From assembly GCA_023457235.1 (NCBI GenBank), contig JAEWMK010000323.1, forward strand, positions 1 to 18,149: a DNA stretch of 18,149 nt, given 5' to 3'. This DNA is from Bacillota bacterium. GTDB taxonomy: Bacteria; Bacillota; Bacilli; Bacillales; Bacillaceae_J. Position numbers and translations under genes: made by a program. The notes under the pieces were generated by a model. That model saw only the letters and a program-made list of their open reading frames with translations. It searched no databases and was not told the DNA's origin. Of this stretch, positions 1-6,482 are shown one piece after another. The first letter of the stretch is position 1; each line of letters begins with the position of its first letter.

Positions 1-226
1 CAGATTTTTTAGGCCCACACGATGTGGGTCACAAAGACGTTGCCACAGGATGTGGCGTTCTTAGTCTTTGATCTTATGCTCGAAAAACTACCTCTGAAAA
101 TCTGAGGCATCCGCCGGAGGCTTTAACTTTATTCAGCCGGGCTTGTACCCCCACTGAATTAAAAGACAAATTCGCATTCATCTCACCACTTATGGAAGTG
201 GGAGACTTCTGCTGAATAAAGTTAAA
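1..226. repeat. Structured non-coding segment, possible IS200/IS605-type end or MITE
   Basis: No plausible gene is seen here. The segment is dense in hairpins. CCCACA/TGTGGG (14-28, loop CGA) is followed by GCCACA/TGTGGC (42-56, loop GGA). The second sits inside an outer CAAAGAC/GTCTTTG stem (32-38 with 64-70). Then come CCTC/GAGG (91-107), a GC-rich GCATCC/GGAGGC pairing, and a perfect 16-bp inverted repeat TTTAACTTTATTCAGC (122-137) with GCTGAATAAAGTTAAA (211-226). Inside that repeat is a CCACTT/AAGTGG hairpin (about 182-204). The series of subterminal hairpins resembles the ends or guide-RNA region of IS200/IS605-family elements, or a derived non-autonomous element; that reading is inference. 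A cis-acting RNA is the alternative. It may continue left of the window. Confidence 0.4.
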
Positions 227-292
227 ATTGTTTGTTATCTATTCATTTTAAACGTTTTTGGGGAAAAGATAAAAGAAAGAAGCGAAATTTTC

Positions 293-320
293 TTGAAAAT
301 TTTTATGCTTCTGTTAAAAT
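293..320 (+). promoter_or_regulatory. Putative sigma-A promoter of speA
   Basis: TTGAAA (293-298), a 16-bp spacer and TAAAAT (315-320) lie about 65 bp upstream of the speA start. The region is AT-rich, so several weaker alternatives exist between 320 and 360. Sequence match only. Confidence 0.4.
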
Positions 321-388
321 TTAAATGTTTGTTTAAGCTTTAATATGTAATATCATAATGGAATATCAACGGTATTGAGGTGTCTACA

Positions 389-1861
389 TTGAATCAAAAT
401 GAAACTCCCCTTTTTACAGGGCTATTAGAACATGCAAAGAAAAATCCGATTCAATTTCACATCCCTGGACATAAAAAGGGAGCAGGAATTGATCCTGAGT
501 TTAGAGATTTCATTGGTAATAATGCTTTATCAATTGATTTGATTAATATTGGTCCTTTAGATGACTTACATCATCCACACGGGATTATCGAGCAAGCACA
601 GCAATTAGCGGCAGAAGCATTTGGAGCTGATCACACGTTTTTCTCTGTTCAAGGAACAAGCGGTGCCATTATGACGATGGTGATGTCCGTATGCAAACCT
701 GGTGATAAAATTATCGTGCCAAGAAATGTCCATAAATCCATTATGTCTGCGATTATTTTCTCCGGTGCGACACCGATTTTTATCCATCCTGCAATTGATA
801 AAAATCTCGGTATATCCCATGGAATAACAACTGATGCGGTCCGTAAAGCGGTAGAGGCACATCCTGATGCAAAAGGTCTGCTTGTCATAAATCCGACATA
901 CTTCGGTATTGCAGCTAATTTAAAAGAAATAGTTGATATCGCACATTCCTATCACATTCCGGTATTAGTGGATGAAGCACATGGTGTCCACATCCATTTC
1001 CATGATGACCTTCCGATGTCTGCCATGCAGGCTGGTGCAGATATGGCTGCCACAAGTGTTCATAAATTAGGCGGATCCATGACACAGAGTTCGATCTTAA
1101 ATGTAAAAGAAGGATTAGTATCAGCAAAGCATGTACAAGCCATTATCAGTATGCTAACAACTACATCGACATCCTATTTATTATTAGCATCATTAGACTG
1201 TGCCCGTCGCCAACTGGCTACTAAAGGAAAAGAACTCGCTGAGAAAGTAATTGGCCTTGCAGGATTGGCTCGAAAAAGAATTAATGAGATTCCAAACCTG
1301 TATTGTGTTGGTGAAGAGATCCTTGGGACAAAAGCAACCTATGATTATGACCCTACAAAGTTAATCATTTCTGTGAAGGATCTTGGTCTTACTGGATATG
1401 AGGTAGAAGTTTGGCTCCGTGAACATTACACGATCGAGGTTGAGTTATCTGACCTATATAACATCTTATGTATTGTTACACCGGGGGATACAGAAGAAGA
1501 GATCACTGTTTTAATCGAAGCACTTCGTGAACTTTCTTACAGCCGGACTGAAACAGCATCATCTACAAAAGCATTGGAAGTTCATGTTCCAAATATCCCG
1601 CTTTTGGCATTATCGCCTAGAGATGCTTTTTATTCCGAGGTTGAGGTTGTTCCGATTGAAGAATCAGTCGGAAGAATTATCGCTGAGTTTGTTATGGTTT
1701 ATCCACCAGGAATTCCAATTTTAATACCGGGGGAAATTATTTCACAAGAAAACGTTGATTATATTAAGGAGAACCTTGAAGTAGGCTTGCCGGTTCAAGG
1801 CCCAGAAGACCCTGAATTAAAAACAATCCGAGTAATTAAGGAATACCGGGCAATCAAATAG
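389..1861 (+). CDS. speA: Arginine decarboxylase (Orn/Lys/Arg decarboxylase class I, PLP)
   Basis: Cytosolic PLP enzyme that decarboxylates arginine to agmatine, the first step of polyamine synthesis in Bacillus. The product is 490 aa, the same length as B. subtilis SpeA, and very similar over its whole length. The N-terminal substrate/PLP region includes FHIPGHKKGAG. The PLP domain contains VDEAHGVHIHFH (Asp about 195) and the Schiff-base lysine in TSVHKLGGS (about K226). The C-terminal domain contains FVMVYPPGIPI and ends in RVIKEYRAIK. The start is TTG at 389: GAGGTG lies 6 bases upstream, and MNQNETPL aligns with the B. subtilis N-terminus MSQHETPL. A GTG at 380 falls inside that ribosome binding site. 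The gene ends in TAG and is followed by a bidirectional terminator shared with the opposing SR1-like gene. Confidence 0.96.
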   Translation: MNQNETPLFTGLLEHAKKNPIQFHIPGHKKGAGIDPEFRDFIGNNALSIDLINIGPLDDLHHPHGIIEQAQQLAAEAFGADHTFFSVQGTSGAIMTMVMSVCKPGDKIIVPRNVHKSIMSAIIFSGATPIFIHPAIDKNLGISHGITTDAVRKAVEAHPDAKGLLVINPTYFGIAANLKEIVDIAHSYHIPVLVDEAHGVHIHFHDDLPMSAMQAGADMAATSVHKLGGSMTQSSILNVKEGLVSAKHVQAIISMLTTTSTSYLLLASLDCARRQLATKGKELAEKVIGLAGLARKRINEIPNLYCVGEEILGTKATYDYDPTKLIISVKDLGLTGYEVEVWLREHYTIEVELSDLYNILCIVTPGDTEEEITVLIEALRELSYSRTETASSTKALEVHVPNIPLLALSPRDAFYSEVEVVPIEESVGRIIAEFVMVYPPGIPILIPGEIISQENVDYIKENLEVGLPVQGPEDPELKTIRVIKEYRAIK

Positions 1862-1881
1862 AAAAGCTGGACAATAAAAAT

Positions 1882-1916
1882 AGAGTGTGGCCAAATGTGC
1901 CACACTCTTTATTATT
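1882..1916. terminator. Bidirectional terminator between speA and the SR1-like gene
   Basis: A perfect 10-bp stem AGAGTGTGGC/GCCACACTCT (1882-1891 with 1899-1908) has a 7-base loop. On the plus strand it is followed by TTTATTATTT, and on the minus strand by ATTTTTATT. It can therefore end both speA and the convergent small RNA. Confidence 0.85.
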
Positions 1917-1949
1917 TCAATTCATATTAATTTGGTAATAATGTAGTAA

Positions 1950-2069
1950 TTATTTTTCTACTTCGTCATGATCACAAGAGTCACAGCATTTAGCATAAAG
2001 AGTTGTTACTTTTTCATCTTCAAAATGGTCAATTGTGCTTTCACATTGCTGACATACGATCGTACCCAT
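1950..2069 (-). CDS. sr1P: SR1P, GapA-binding peptide
   Basis: A 39-residue peptide beginning MGTIVCQQCE, continuing HFEDEKVTTLYAKCC and ending HDEVEK. The opening MGTIVCQ, the FEDEKVTTLY core, and the CxxC (C6, C9) plus CCxxC (C28, C29, C32) cysteines match the B. subtilis SR1P family, which is also 39 aa. The known role is binding glyceraldehyde-3-phosphate dehydrogenase GapA and promoting its association with RNase J1; rnjA is also in this window. The start at 2069 is chosen by homology. An in-frame ATG at 2081 directly abuts the G-rich Shine-Dalgarno (AAAAGGGGATGA) and would add four residues. The clustered cysteines suggest possible metal binding (inference). Confidence 0.88.
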   Translation of the reverse strand: MGTIVCQQCESTIDHFEDEKVTTLYAKCCDSCDHDEVEK

Positions 2070-2124
2070 GATTGATTTCATCCCCTTTTTATTTGGAAAC
2101 GGTTTAATTAGTTATCATATTTCC

Positions 2125-2153
2125 ATGATAATATGTCATACTAATAGTGTCAA
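2125..2153 (-). promoter_or_regulatory. SR1-like promoter with CcpN operator
   Basis: On the minus strand TTGACA (2148-2153), an exact 17-bp spacer and TATCAT (2125-2130) form a near-consensus sigma-A promoter. TATGACATATT (2130-2140) matches the published CcpN consensus TRTGHYATAYW at all 11 positions and abuts the -10 box. CcpN represses sr1, gapB and pckA in B. subtilis during growth on glycolytic sugars. Repression by CcpN here is inference from that match. Confidence 0.8.
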
Positions 2154-2241
2154 GACCATTTTTGGTATAACACATTTAAAAATAACTTCGACATAATATT
2201 ACACAACTCAACAAATCTCATTTTCCGGATCCTTTTCCTAG

Positions 2242-2271
2242 TTGTAATTAGACTTTAAAAAATGCTATGAT
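2242..2271 (+). promoter_or_regulatory. Putative sigma-A promoter of the DUF1885-type gene
   Basis: TTGTAA (2242-2247), an 18-bp spacer and TATGAT (2266-2271) lie about 40 bp upstream of the ATG. A strong Shine-Dalgarno GAGGGGGA (2299-2306) precedes the start codon by 6 bases. Confidence 0.55.
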
Positions 2272-2312
2272 ATTAGACGGGTTAAAGTATACGGTTTAGA
2301 GGGGGATTTTAT

Positions 2313-2747
2313 ATGTCGAGAACAGCATACATAAAACTTGTACCTGCATCAAATAAGCAAGAAGTAACTATAGACGATCTTAGAGATTATTTAAATTATT
2401 ATCAGGAAATTACAAGTAAAACTGGTGAACAACTTGGTTGGGATTATGAAAATTCCGCTTTCCCATATGAAATAAAAGAGCGTGGAGATTCTAATCATGA
2501 ATGGTTTTATTTGAAAGGAACTTCTGATCGATATAATTTTATCCTTATAGGGGTAGGTTCTGAAGAAATTAAAGAAGGAGACGGTTCAGCTAGAAAGCAA
2601 AACTTCATTCAAGTGGCCCTTCCTGAATCCGCTAATTTTGGCGATAAAAATAAAGCAGTTGAATTTATTAAATTTTTAGGCCGTAAATTAAATGGAGAGG
2701 TCCATCTATTCAATGGAAGAATTATGTACTTTTATGATAAGAAATAA
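2313..2747 (+). CDS. DUF1885-type hypothetical protein
   Basis: A 144-aa soluble protein with no signal peptide or membrane segment. The opening SRTAYIKLVPASNKQEVTIDDL and the internal YYQEITSKTGEQLGWDYE are what I recall of the Bacillaceae DUF1885 family, whose function is unknown. That assignment is from memory of the family and is not certain. The product is mixed alpha/beta by composition, with alternating hydrophobic stretches (FILIGVG, FIQVALP) and an aromatic C-terminus (IMYFYDKK). The gene is a single transcription unit with its own promoter and a strong ribosome binding site, closed by the terminator at 2755-2777. It lies between the SR1-like gene and a convergent peptidase gene, and neither neighbour points to a role. 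Confidence 0.7.
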   Translation: MSRTAYIKLVPASNKQEVTIDDLRDYLNYYQEITSKTGEQLGWDYENSAFPYEIKERGDSNHEWFYLKGTSDRYNFILIGVGSEEIKEGDGSARKQNFIQVALPESANFGDKNKAVEFIKFLGRKLNGEVHLFNGRIMYFYDKK

Positions 2748-2754
2748 AAATTTT

Positions 2755-2781
2755 GGGGTTGTCGAATAGACAGCCCCTTTA
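2755..2781. terminator. Terminator between the DUF1885-type and M23 peptidase genes
   Basis: A 9-bp stem GGGGTTGTC/GACAGCCCC (2755-2763 with 2769-2777, one G-U pair) is followed by TTTAGTTT on the plus strand. On the minus strand it is preceded by the stop codon of the M23 gene and followed by AAAATTTTT, so it can serve both genes. Confidence 0.75.
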
Positions 2782-3840
2782 GTTTGTAAATATTGTTTTT
2801 AATACCTTTTCAATTTCTTTTTCCGTTAACCCTTTCCAAAATAATTCGCCTCGATACAATAGATCTAAATGAAGATGCAATTCAGTTCGATCCCCTTTCA
2901 CATCACCGCTTGTCCCTGTATTGCCAACATAACCGATTAAGGTCTCAGCAGTCACCCCGTCACCAACCTGTAATTCTTCTGGAATCCGATCTAAATGAGC
3001 AAACCGTGCTTGAAGACCATTTTCGTATTGAATCCAAACCTGACGACCTCTTAAGCGATCTAAAATATAGGCCGGCGTAAACCCAACTTCCGCTGCAATA
3101 CCCAGCTCTTCATTTCGTTCTTCCTTCGAGCTGTAACTGTTATACTGATGATCGGCCCGGACAACGATTCCATCTGCCATCGCAAATACCTTTGTTTGTT
3201 CGTTCATCGGTACACCTGTGGAAAACCCATACCAGTCCATTCCTTCATGAACACCGTTGCGATAAGTTCTTTTAGCACCTGGCAAGTGAGACGGGATTGT
3301 ATCTACCTGTGCTCCTTTGATGGGACTTTCAAGAACATCCATGATCTCGATTACATTTTCAATACTTCCAAGGTATGAGAGCTCGGTAACTTCATTATTC
3401 GTTTTCAGCTTCATTGGTTTAGAAGTATTAATAAACGCTTTGTCGTTTTCTGTCCTAACCCCAATATCCAATTTATCCTTCAAAAAATTCGCGGATAACC
3501 AAGCCTGATCGTCCATAATATTAAAATCATCTACCTCAATTGGTAATAATAATCCATCTCTTTGAACAACAGGAACCTTATGAATAAAATAATACCGATG
3601 TTCACCCGAATCCAACATTAGTGTTTGATTAACTTCATCAAAATTAGCTTTTGCGTTTATCATACTTATTAAAGATTCGATAGGAATAAATATTTGCTCT
3701 CCAACCATTTTTTGCGGCACTTCCGTCCACGATTCGTTCTCCATCTTTTTATTTGTATTATTTGTATTGTTGCGAAAAAAACTAGATTCACAACCTATAA
3801 TTAACATCATACAAGCTAGACAGAAGAGCAGTTTTTTCAA
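2779..3840 (-). CDS. M23-family peptidase lipoprotein with N-terminal beta-domain
   Basis: A 353-aa predicted surface lipoprotein. The signal peptide ends in lipobox LIIGC (C17) and is followed by an Asn-rich linker. Residues about 40-140 resemble the copper-amine-oxidase-N/stalk beta domain (VGEQIFIPIESL, repeated pairs of short strands). The C-terminal half is an M23 (LytM-like) zinc endopeptidase with a complete metal/catalytic set: H197xxxD201 (VHEGMD), H281 (ARFAHLD) and H323 in HLHLD. M23 enzymes cut peptide cross-links of peptidoglycan. An extra segment of about 30 residues (230-262) is inserted in the catalytic domain. The start is TTG at 3840 with AAGGAGG eight bases upstream. It is monocistronic; I cannot tell whether it acts in growth or sporulation. 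Confidence 0.85.
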   Translation of the reverse strand: MKKLLFCLACMMLIIGCESSFFRNNTNNTNKKMENESWTEVPQKMVGEQIFIPIESLISMINAKANFDEVNQTLMLDSGEHRYYFIHKVPVVQRDGLLLPIEVDDFNIMDDQAWLSANFLKDKLDIGVRTENDKAFINTSKPMKLKTNNEVTELSYLGSIENVIEIMDVLESPIKGAQVDTIPSHLPGAKRTYRNGVHEGMDWYGFSTGVPMNEQTKVFAMADGIVVRADHQYNSYSSKEERNEELGIAAEVGFTPAYILDRLRGRQVWIQYENGLQARFAHLDRIPEELQVGDGVTAETLIGYVGNTGTSGDVKGDRTELHLHLDLLYRGELFWKGLTEKEIEKVLKTIFTN

Positions 3841-4153
3841 ATGAACCCCCTCCTTTTATACATTCCTTCATTATTTCCAATTTTGATTGATTTAAACAAA
3901 AAACTGCCTCCCATTGGAAGCTAACCCGTTCGGTTCAGAGAGAAAATCAAAATAACATATCAAATAGCACGTACTATGGGTAGCGTTTGTCTACCTTTTG
4001 TATTGGGAATAGGTTCCACCTGAATTCTGATGTAATATAAAGTAAGAACGAATATTTGAGGGTAATACAGGGAGCGGTAAATTTTAATCTTATGTCGCAA
4101 TAGGCGGCTAATGCGTAGTAGATTCCTCATTGGGATGTCTAGATTGGGCTAAT
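3841..4153. other. Gene-free intergenic stretch left of the palindrome array
   Basis: No open frame with a credible start, no RNA gene and no clear promoter is visible beyond the M23 Shine-Dalgarno at 3849-3858. A weak AACC/GGTT inverted repeat lies near 3923-3936. The rest looks like ordinary AT-rich spacer leading into the 52-bp array. Confidence 0.5.
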
Positions 4154-4596
4154 AGAAATCATTGAGGGTGTATAATTCCCTGAATCTAAGGAAGATCGCG
4201 AAACCGGGAATCATAGAGGGTGTATGATTCCCGAAATCAGAGGAAGACCAAGGAAATGGGAATCAAAGAAGGTGTATGATTCCCAGAATTGGAGGCAGAC
4301 CAAGAAAATGGGAATCAAAGAAGGTGTATGATTCCCAAAATCTGAGGATGAACAGGAAAACGGGAATCATAGAGGATATATGATTCCCGAAATCAGAGGA
4401 AGACCAGGGAAATGGGAATCATAGGAGGTCTATGATTCCCAGAATTGGAGGCAGACCAAGAAAATGGGAATCAAAGAAGGTGTATAATTCCCAAAATCTG
4501 AGGATGAACAGGAAAACGGGAATCAAAGAGAGTGTATGATTCCCAGAATCTAAAGAAGATCGGGATAACAGGAATCATAGAACGCATATGAAACCC
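4154..4596. repeat. 52-bp phased palindrome array (nine units)
   Basis: Nine 27-bp inverted repeats start at 4154, 4206, 4258, 4310, 4362, 4414, 4466, 4518 and 4570, exactly 52 bp apart. The best units read GGGAATCATA, a 7-base loop, then TATGATTCCC. Units 2, 3, 6 and 7 keep an 8-bp core stem GGGAATCA/TGATTCCC, with a point change in one arm in some; the first and last units are degenerate. The 25-bp spacers are also conserved and cycle with a period of three, so 4206-4361 and 4362-4517 are near-identical 156-bp blocks. The units contain TAG stops and no frame stays open. No cas gene or leader is present. Function is unknown. Confidence 0.95.
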
Positions 4597-4618
4597 ATTT
4601 CTTCTACTCTCCTAAAAA

Positions 4619-4710
4619 TGCGGTCATGTGAGCACAAAGCCCACATTCTCTGTCCGCAAAAACGAAAAATGCGGTCACGTTAAGGGCAAAGCCCACACTC
4701 CCTGTCCGCA
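4619..4710. repeat. Second direct repeat pair, 51-bp spacing (TGCGG...CCGCA)
   Basis: Two copies (4619-4658 and 4670-4710) begin TGCGGTCA and end CTGTCCGCA, with CAAAGCCCACA inside. Each copy is itself an imperfect inverted repeat with TGCGG and CCGCA ends and could form a hairpin. They lie 22 bp right of the 52-bp array but differ from it in sequence. Confidence 0.85.
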
Positions 4711-4941
4711 ATGTAGGTAAGCCGAGTTTCAGTCTTCCTGCTAACCCTACTGTACATTATGACTCTAATGTTCACTACCACAAAGATCGCAGAAAAAACG
4801 CCAAAAATCCTCTCGAAACGTTGATTTATCAATATGAGATAACATTTTAAGTATGCATAAGAATTAACTCGTTATTTCATTGGTAATTTGCTTTTTTCTT
4901 CTTCAACCGAAGGGTTCCTCGAAAGCAGTGTGTCTTTTTCT
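4711..4941. other. Gene-free stretch left of the deacetylase gene
   Basis: No coding signal is seen. A short AACC-CTTC-GGTT hairpin (about 4906-4917) lies downstream of the deacetylase stop when read on the minus strand. It lacks a following T-run, so a terminator call is not supported. Confidence 0.4.
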
Positions 4942-5760
4942 TTAGTTTATAGTTTCTATTAACTTGGGATCGACAGCTTGATAACCTTTATTCTCTAAAC
5001 CTATTACAATATCTTTAAGGGCTTCATTCGTCCACTTACGGTCATGCATTAACAAATTGGCTCCTTTGTGAAGCAACTCAGTGTTAACCATAATATCAGT
5101 TAACGCTTCTTTACTCATGTAATCTTTCATAAAATCATAACCGTAAGACCAATTCATTAAAATCATTTTTTCATCAGCAACTACCTGTCTACTATAATCT
5201 GTATTCACTCCATGTGGCGCTCGGAAAAATTTTGGTCTTTCCCCAATGATTTTTTCAACTAAATCATTTAATTCAACAATTTCTTTATATTGCTCTTCAT
5301 TTGATAATGTTTTTAAGTTTTGATGTGTCATTGTGTGATTTCCAATTAAAAAGCCCATCCCATGAATTTCCTTTAATACAGCCTCTTGTTCAGGGGATTG
5401 CAAAAAGTGGCCATTGACAAAAAAGATTGCATTAGCCTTTAATTCTTGCAGTGTCTTTGCCATTTCAAGTGCATGCTGATCAGGTGCATCATCTATTGTT
5501 AATAATATAACTTGATCCGGTACCGCCCCAATTGGTTCGATATTGAAGTTTTTAGGATTAATCTTATACTGTGGTAAAACCTTCGGGGCGTCCATTATAT
5601 CGGTTTGTTCAGCTTTTGTTTCCACTGGGGTGGTTTCCTCCGGTACGGTGGCGACAGTTTCCTTGATTGGTTCCTGTTCCTTCCCACGGTTCTCTTCTGT
5701 TTCCGAACAAGCTGATATTACAATGATTAAAAAAAGAAAAAGTAGAAATTTAAGTTTCAT
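4942..5760 (-). CDS. Polysaccharide deacetylase-family lipoprotein (NodB homology)
   Basis: A 272-aa predicted membrane-anchored lipoprotein. The signal peptide has lipobox VISAC (C18), followed by an acidic Glu/Thr-rich linker to about residue 60 and a NodB domain at about 82-270. Family motifs are recognisable but altered. Motif 1 is TIDDAPD (D90, D91) where TFDDGP is usual. Motif 2, NHTMTH (H142, H146), is intact. Motif 3 is RAPHG (180-184) where R-P-P-Y/F-G is usual. The His-Asp pair LMHD (H239, D240) is present. Such enzymes remove N-acetyl groups from peptidoglycan or related polymers; the real substrate is unknown. The start at 5760 is preferred over an in-frame ATG at 5826 because it gives a clean signal peptide and has GGGGGA seven bases upstream. 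The gene is divergent from slp. Confidence 0.82.
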   Translation of the reverse strand: MKLKFLLFLFLIIVISACSETEENRGKEQEPIKETVATVPEETTPVETKAEQTDIMDAPKVLPQYKINPKNFNIEPIGAVPDQVILLTIDDAPDQHALEMAKTLQELKANAIFFVNGHFLQSPEQEAVLKEIHGMGFLIGNHTMTHQNLKTLSNEEQYKEIVELNDLVEKIIGERPKFFRAPHGVNTDYSRQVVADEKMILMNWSYGYDFMKDYMSKEALTDIMVNTELLHKGANLLMHDRKWTNEALKDIVIGLENKGYQAVDPKLIETIN

Positions 5761-5983
5761 TTTTAGTCCCCCATATTGTGAAAATACCATATTATCATTA
5801 TAGTATATCATTTCAGAGAACATCACCTAGATAGGTGGAAATATTTCAGTACCATATCTAGTATTTTGAATTTTTCATTTGTGTAACAAATAGATGACAA
5901 TACTTCCACTTTTTAAAATGAATGATAAAATATGACATAGGCATAGATACATAATTTCTCTTTCAGAAAGAAGTGAGCAACAA

Positions 5984-6373
5984 ATGAAAATGAAACTTGG
6001 ATCGATCTTTTTATCCATGTTTTTATTAACGGCCTGTAATACGGTCGATAGTGATGCACTAGCTAATATTAATTTGGATGGCGAGGGTTATCATTTATTG
6101 TTTTTTTCTGATGAAGAAAAAATAAAGTTGGAAAACAACTATTATGATGTTTTACTCGACCTTCGCAAGAAATTTCCAAATGAAATGGCCGATGTAATTC
6201 TTGTTCAATCAACCAACAAGAATGAGAAGATTAAAAAGTTCGATGTAAGTGTCTATCCTACATTAATCGTAATAAAAGACGGAGAAGAAAAGACACGGAT
6301 TGAAGGCAAGAAAAGTAAGAGGGAAATTATGAATCATCTTATTGATGCCATGGAAGAACAAAAAAATAAATAA
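5984..6373 (+). CDS. slp: Slp-like small lipoprotein with thioredoxin-like fold
   Basis: A 129-aa predicted lipoprotein with a short signal peptide and lipobox LLTAC (C18). The mature part reads like a thioredoxin fold: a beta strand YHLLFFSDEE, a helix, a strand ADVILVQS, then VSVYPTLIVIKDG with the cis-proline P92 and a C-terminal helix. The CxxC redox motif expected after the first strand is missing, so disulfide chemistry is unlikely. Its place between pdhD and speA is that of B. subtilis slp (small peptidoglycan-associated lipoprotein), and I assign it on position plus type rather than a remembered alignment. It is monocistronic, preceded by a modest Shine-Dalgarno (AGAAAGAAGTGA). The long inverted repeat at 6401-6474 follows it. 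Confidence 0.65.
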   Translation: MKMKLGSIFLSMFLLTACNTVDSDALANINLDGEGYHLLFFSDEEKIKLENNYYDVLLDLRKKFPNEMADVILVQSTNKNEKIKKFDVSVYPTLIVIKDGEEKTRIEGKKSKREIMNHLIDAMEEQKNK

Positions 6374-6394
6374 AAAATTACTTTTCTACGTGCC

Positions 6395-6476
6395 AAAAAA
6401 GGGCTGTTTCAAAAGTATCACCCACTCTCGAATACCAACTGGTATTTCGTGCATGATACTTCTGAGACAGCTCCTT
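6395..6476. terminator. Long imperfect inverted repeat between slp and pdhD
   Basis: GGGCTGTTTCAAAAGTATCA (6401-6420) pairs with a 21-base arm at 6454-6474 (one bulge, two mismatches). A smaller AATACC/GGTATT hairpin sits in the loop. On the minus strand it is followed by CCCTTTTTTGG, fitting a terminator for the pdh operon. On the plus strand a T-rich tract follows, fitting slp. Confidence 0.65.
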
Positions 6477-6482
6477 CTTTTT

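Larger units (their letters stand above)
1875..2118 (-). ncRNA. sr1: SR1-like dual-function small RNA
   Basis: The transcript is inferred from a strong promoter (-35 at 2148-2153, -10 at 2125-2130) and the terminator at 1882-1908, giving about 240 nt; B. subtilis SR1 is 205 nt. It contains the SR1P reading frame and lies between pdhD and speA, where SR1 lies in B. subtilis. In that species SR1 base-pairs with ahrC mRNA, which encodes the arginine catabolic regulator, and also encodes a GapA-binding peptide. Whether this RNA still pairs with an ahrC homologue cannot be judged from the window. Both RNA ends are predictions. Confidence 0.75.

Noticed and set aside
4154..4596. CRISPR array (27-bp repeats, 25-bp spacers)
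   Set aside because: The spacers are not unique: they recur in a three-unit cycle. Repeats are near-perfect palindromes with variable loops, and no cas genes or leader are nearby.
5824..5837. Operator palindrome CACCTA/TAGGTG between the deacetylase gene and slp
   Set aside because: Only a 6-bp half-site with a 2-base centre, with no regulator match. Such palindromes occur by chance.
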